From Sphingobacterium gobiense (GTDB taxonomy: Bacteria > Bacteroidota > Bacteroidia > Sphingobacteriales > Sphingobacteriaceae): a DNA stretch of 64,000 bases. The notes below the pieces were generated by a model that was not told the origin of the DNA, did no database searches, and worked only from the letters and a program-made list of their open reading frames with translations. The stretch is from positions 310,001 to 374,000 of the forward strand of contig NZ_PVBS01000001.1 in the NCBI RefSeq assembly GCF_002980575.1. Direction: 5' to 3'. Shown here piece after piece: positions 61,945 to 64,000 of the stretch. The translations under genes and the position numbers were made by a program. Each line of letters begins with the position of its first letter. Positions within the stretch are counted from its first letter, which is position 1.

Positions 61945-62208
61945 CAAAATCACTTCTACATTTTGTACACTGATCTTAAATTTTAAACATTCTTTATGTT
62001 TTGATTATTAGTGTTTTGTGTTTGTTTGTTGTGAGTTTTTGTACATGAGATTTCTTTTTTGTACATATTGTCCATGCTTTTTATTGTGTGTTTAATCCAT
62101 AGCATCCGAATGCACTTTTGACAGTTCAATGGCCTCCGATGTTTGAATCGATCCGCGATTGAAAGTATTTTTGATGAGAATAAACCATAAATCAAAAAGA
62201 CGTACGCT

Positions 62209-62451
62209 ATGCGGATATTAAAATTTGACCAGACCACATATCTAATAAGAACTATATCCACTCCTGTGTTTGGAGAAGTAGACGTTGCTCCAGTTTCATT
62301 GAACGATAAACTAATGGATGAAATTGGTACATATATCTCGGAAGAAGCCCTCCTGATAGATGAACAGATTTTCTTCTATGTTGACGATGCTGTGCTTTAT
62401 AACCCTGACGAGTATCTGATAAAATATCTTGAGGAAGAGGTTTTGATTTAA
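62209..62451 (+). CDS. small hypothetical protein
   Basis: 80 residues, acidic: MRILKFDQTTYLIRTISTPV, LMDEIGTYISEEALLIDEQI, FFYVDDAVLYNPDEYLIKYL. No signal peptide. Regular alpha/beta pattern suggests a real folded domain, not recognised. Confidence 0.6.
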   Translation: MRILKFDQTTYLIRTISTPVFGEVDVAPVSLNDKLMDEIGTYISEEALLIDEQIFFYVDDAVLYNPDEYLIKYLEEEVLI

Positions 62452-62533
62452 CTCTTACCCTAATGATTAAGGTCAAAATTCAACCGTAATCTATAACTAC
62501 AGTCATCATTTATGTTAAGTCTATAAAAGACTG

Positions 62534-63001
62534 CTAAAGATTTATAAAATTCTTCTCAAATTCTGTTAGTTCGTTATTGTTCTTTGGATTTTTTTCGAAT
62601 CCGAGATTCAAAATGAGCGGTATGCCATTTACTCGTCCGAAGCCGATTATGCGCGTCGTACCGTTAGCCAATAGATATTTAGATCCTTTCAATTTATGGT
62701 TCTGCGACGTAAATTTGATAGTCTTTTTAGTTTCATATGTAATTTGCTGCTCAAACTGTAAGAATATCTGTTCGTTAACACCCTGTTTGACCATCTCTTC
62801 GTTCAAATATAGCCATTGGGCAGAAAAACCATTACAATCCGAGATTTGATATTCGGATTTTGTCAAACAGCCTTCGGGTACCTTAATGGCTGTTCTGGCG
62901 TAGGTTAAATTGTCAATTCTTTCCTGTGCCCATGTCAGCGATGTGGTCAAAGCTATCTGGAGTATAACAAAAGCGGTTAATAATGTTTTTTGTAAATTCA
63001 T
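62534..63001 (-). CDS. secreted hypothetical protein
   Basis: 155 residues with signal peptide (LLTAFVILQIALTTSLTWAQ). Mature part: IKVPEGCLTKSEYQISDCNG, FSAQWLYLNEEMVKQGVNEQ, RIIGFGRVNGIPLILNLGFE. Two cysteines could form a disulfide in the periplasm. No family recognised. Confidence 0.65.
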   Translation of the reverse strand: MNLQKTLLTAFVILQIALTTSLTWAQERIDNLTYARTAIKVPEGCLTKSEYQISDCNGFSAQWLYLNEEMVKQGVNEQIFLQFEQQITYETKKTIKFTSQNHKLKGSKYLLANGTTRIIGFGRVNGIPLILNLGFEKNPKNNNELTEFEKNFINL

Positions 63002-63202
63002 AATTATGCTATTTATCGAATAAAGATATAGTATTCTTTCTCTATATCGATATCTTAAAGAAAATACCCCAAGGACATTGCTTTCGCTAATTCCACTCTA
63101 ACTCCCCCTTTTATTCGTCCAAGCTCCCCCCTTTTTGTAAACCAGTATTTTGTATTTCCTTGAAAGACAGATCAATGGATTTTTAGAACTCCCCCCTAAA
63201 AC

Positions 63203-63685
63203 CTATTTAAACACCCTCCTCGTCTCCAAGAACAGCTCAATCTGGTTAATCACCGTTGGAAGCTTTTTGAGGATATCCTGCGACCAGAAGCGGAACACCG
63301 TGTATCCCATATTCCGCAGGGCGCGGTTTGCCAGTTCGTCCTTCTGCATATTGCGTTCTATCTTCGGTATCCAGAACCGTCGGTTGGATTTAATCTGTGC
63401 CTGCCTTTTCTTCCACTCGAAACCATGCCAGAACTCACCATCTACAAAGATGGCAAGCTTGTATTTCTTGATAACGATGTCAGGAGAACCCGGTAGGCTC
63501 TTGTCGTGCAGGCGGAAGCGGATATTCTTCGCCCAGAGCGCGCGGCGTAGGATCATTTCGGGCTTCGAATTCTTGCCCTTGATGCGGGACATATTAAAGC
63601 TACGCTGCTTACTGGTATAGAAGCCGGCCGATTCCTCAAAACGGGGAACTTTTATCCTATGTTCCTCCTCATCGTAGCTTTGCAT
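63203..63685 (-). CDS. vsr: very short patch repair endonuclease (Vsr)
   Basis: 160 residues. RSFNMSRIKGKNSKPEMILR, LWAKNIRFRLHDKSLPGSPD, IVIKKYKLAIFVDGEFWHGF are the Vsr signature with the catalytic Asp in SPDIV and the conserved FVDGEFWHG. Nicks T:G mismatches formed by deamination of 5-methylcytosine. Normally next to a DNA cytosine methyltransferase; none is in the window, though it could lie beyond the neighbour. Confidence 0.92.
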   Translation of the reverse strand: MQSYDEEEHRIKVPRFEESAGFYTSKQRSFNMSRIKGKNSKPEMILRRALWAKNIRFRLHDKSLPGSPDIVIKKYKLAIFVDGEFWHGFEWKKRQAQIKSNRRFWIPKIERNMQKDELANRALRNMGYTVFRFWSQDILKKLPTVINQIELFLETRRVFK

Positions 63686-63766
63686 GACGTAAATTTACGT
63701 AAAAACTAGCATGTAATGGAAGAACGGACCTAGCGCGTATTTAGTTTTTCGCTAAATCTGTTGCCG

Positions 63767-64000
63767 TTAAACCTCCGTACTCACCGCTAACGGCATATCT
63801 CTTACGTAGATTCCGCCCATATTGCCATCCCAGCCCTCACGACCCCGCATCACTACAACAAAAACGCAGATGGCAGCATGCTCTTTTGAGAGCGGTTCGT
63901 AACCTTCCGCGATGCTGTCTTCATCACGGAAGATACCATGCACGTCATTCCAAGCAAGCCATTCGATAAGTTGCTCCCGAGGCATAGCGTTTACTTTCTC
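63767..64000 (-). CDS. hypothetical protein, 5' end outside window
   Basis: The frame stays open to the window edge (EKVNAMPREQLIEWLAWNDV), so the start is either ATG 63985 or outside. Contains HGIFRDEDSIAEGYEPLSKE and ends VRDMPLAVSTEV. Typical of small acidic Bacteroidota proteins encoded with mobile or restriction genes; function unknown. Upstream of vsr on the same strand. Confidence 0.6.
   Translation of the reverse strand, partial: EKVNAMPREQLIEWLAWNDVHGIFRDEDSIAEGYEPLSKEHAAICVFVVVMRGREGWDGNMGGIYVRDMPLAVSTEV

Noticed and set aside
61983..62261. 92-codon minus-strand frame in the GT-rich gap
   Set aside because: Low-complexity C-terminus and overlap with the better plus-strand gene at 62209; no domain.

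Overview
The window is Bacteroidota chromosome, most likely from a Sphingobacteriaceae-type organism (Sphingobacterium, Pedobacter or a relative). The grounds are three SusC/SusD loci with their own ECF sigma and FecR anti-sigma genes, TAnnTTTG promoter elements, many Bacteroidota lipoproteins, and families typical of that group (PKD-like lipoprotein, DUF4843, DUF6528, TlpA/DUF4369). The genus is inferred from gene content only. I saw no rRNA, tRNA or CRISPR array.

Three regulated nutrient-uptake loci form the skeleton. Locus 1 (1-7.2 kb, +) holds a FecR cut by the window edge, SusC, SusD and a lipoprotein, closed by a terminator; an ECF sigma gene without an anti-sigma partner follows. Locus 2 (21.1-32.7 kb, -) reads sigma, FecR, SusC, SusD, DUF4843, PKD-like lipoprotein, and two TlpA-like thioredoxin proteins. 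Locus 3 (44.6-53.3 kb, +) reads sigma, FecR, SusC, SusD, a DUF6528-type propeller lipoprotein, and a lipoprotein with a discoidin-like C-terminus. All three loci carry a strong hairpin in the gap between fecR and susC.

The stretches between these loci are accessory DNA. From 8 to 20 kb there are small stress or redox genes (DoxX, two HxlR regulators with dyad-symmetric candidate operators, a DUF417 protein, AraC, VOC, flavodoxin-fold oxidoreductase, SDR, DinB), a fimbrillin-like lipoprotein, and many gene fragments. From 33 to 44 kb there are a response regulator with a PAS histidine kinase, an ion channel, two paralogous outer-membrane proteins and a stand-alone RsgA GTPase. From 53 to 64 kb there are several secreted or membrane proteins of unknown function, a TonB-family protein and an orphan Vsr endonuclease.

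The most unusual feature is a set of dispersed repeats confined to the accessory stretches. One family (called hp1 here, 12 copies) is a terminator-like hairpin with a conserved tail of about 100 bp. The other (hp2, 6 copies) is a different hairpin with a CTAACTAAACTAAACATCGG tail. Comparing the copies shows that they are junction pieces of one ancestral gene order: hp2, an NTF2-like gene (-), an rpn/PD-(D/E)XK nuclease gene (+), hp1, a NUDIX gene (-). One nearly complete rpn, three intact NTF2-like genes, one intact and two truncated NUDIX genes, and many remnants of each survive. All copies point the same way. Unrelated cargo genes sit where a module gene is missing. Whether this is an active cassette-exchange system or only decayed duplications cannot be decided from this window.
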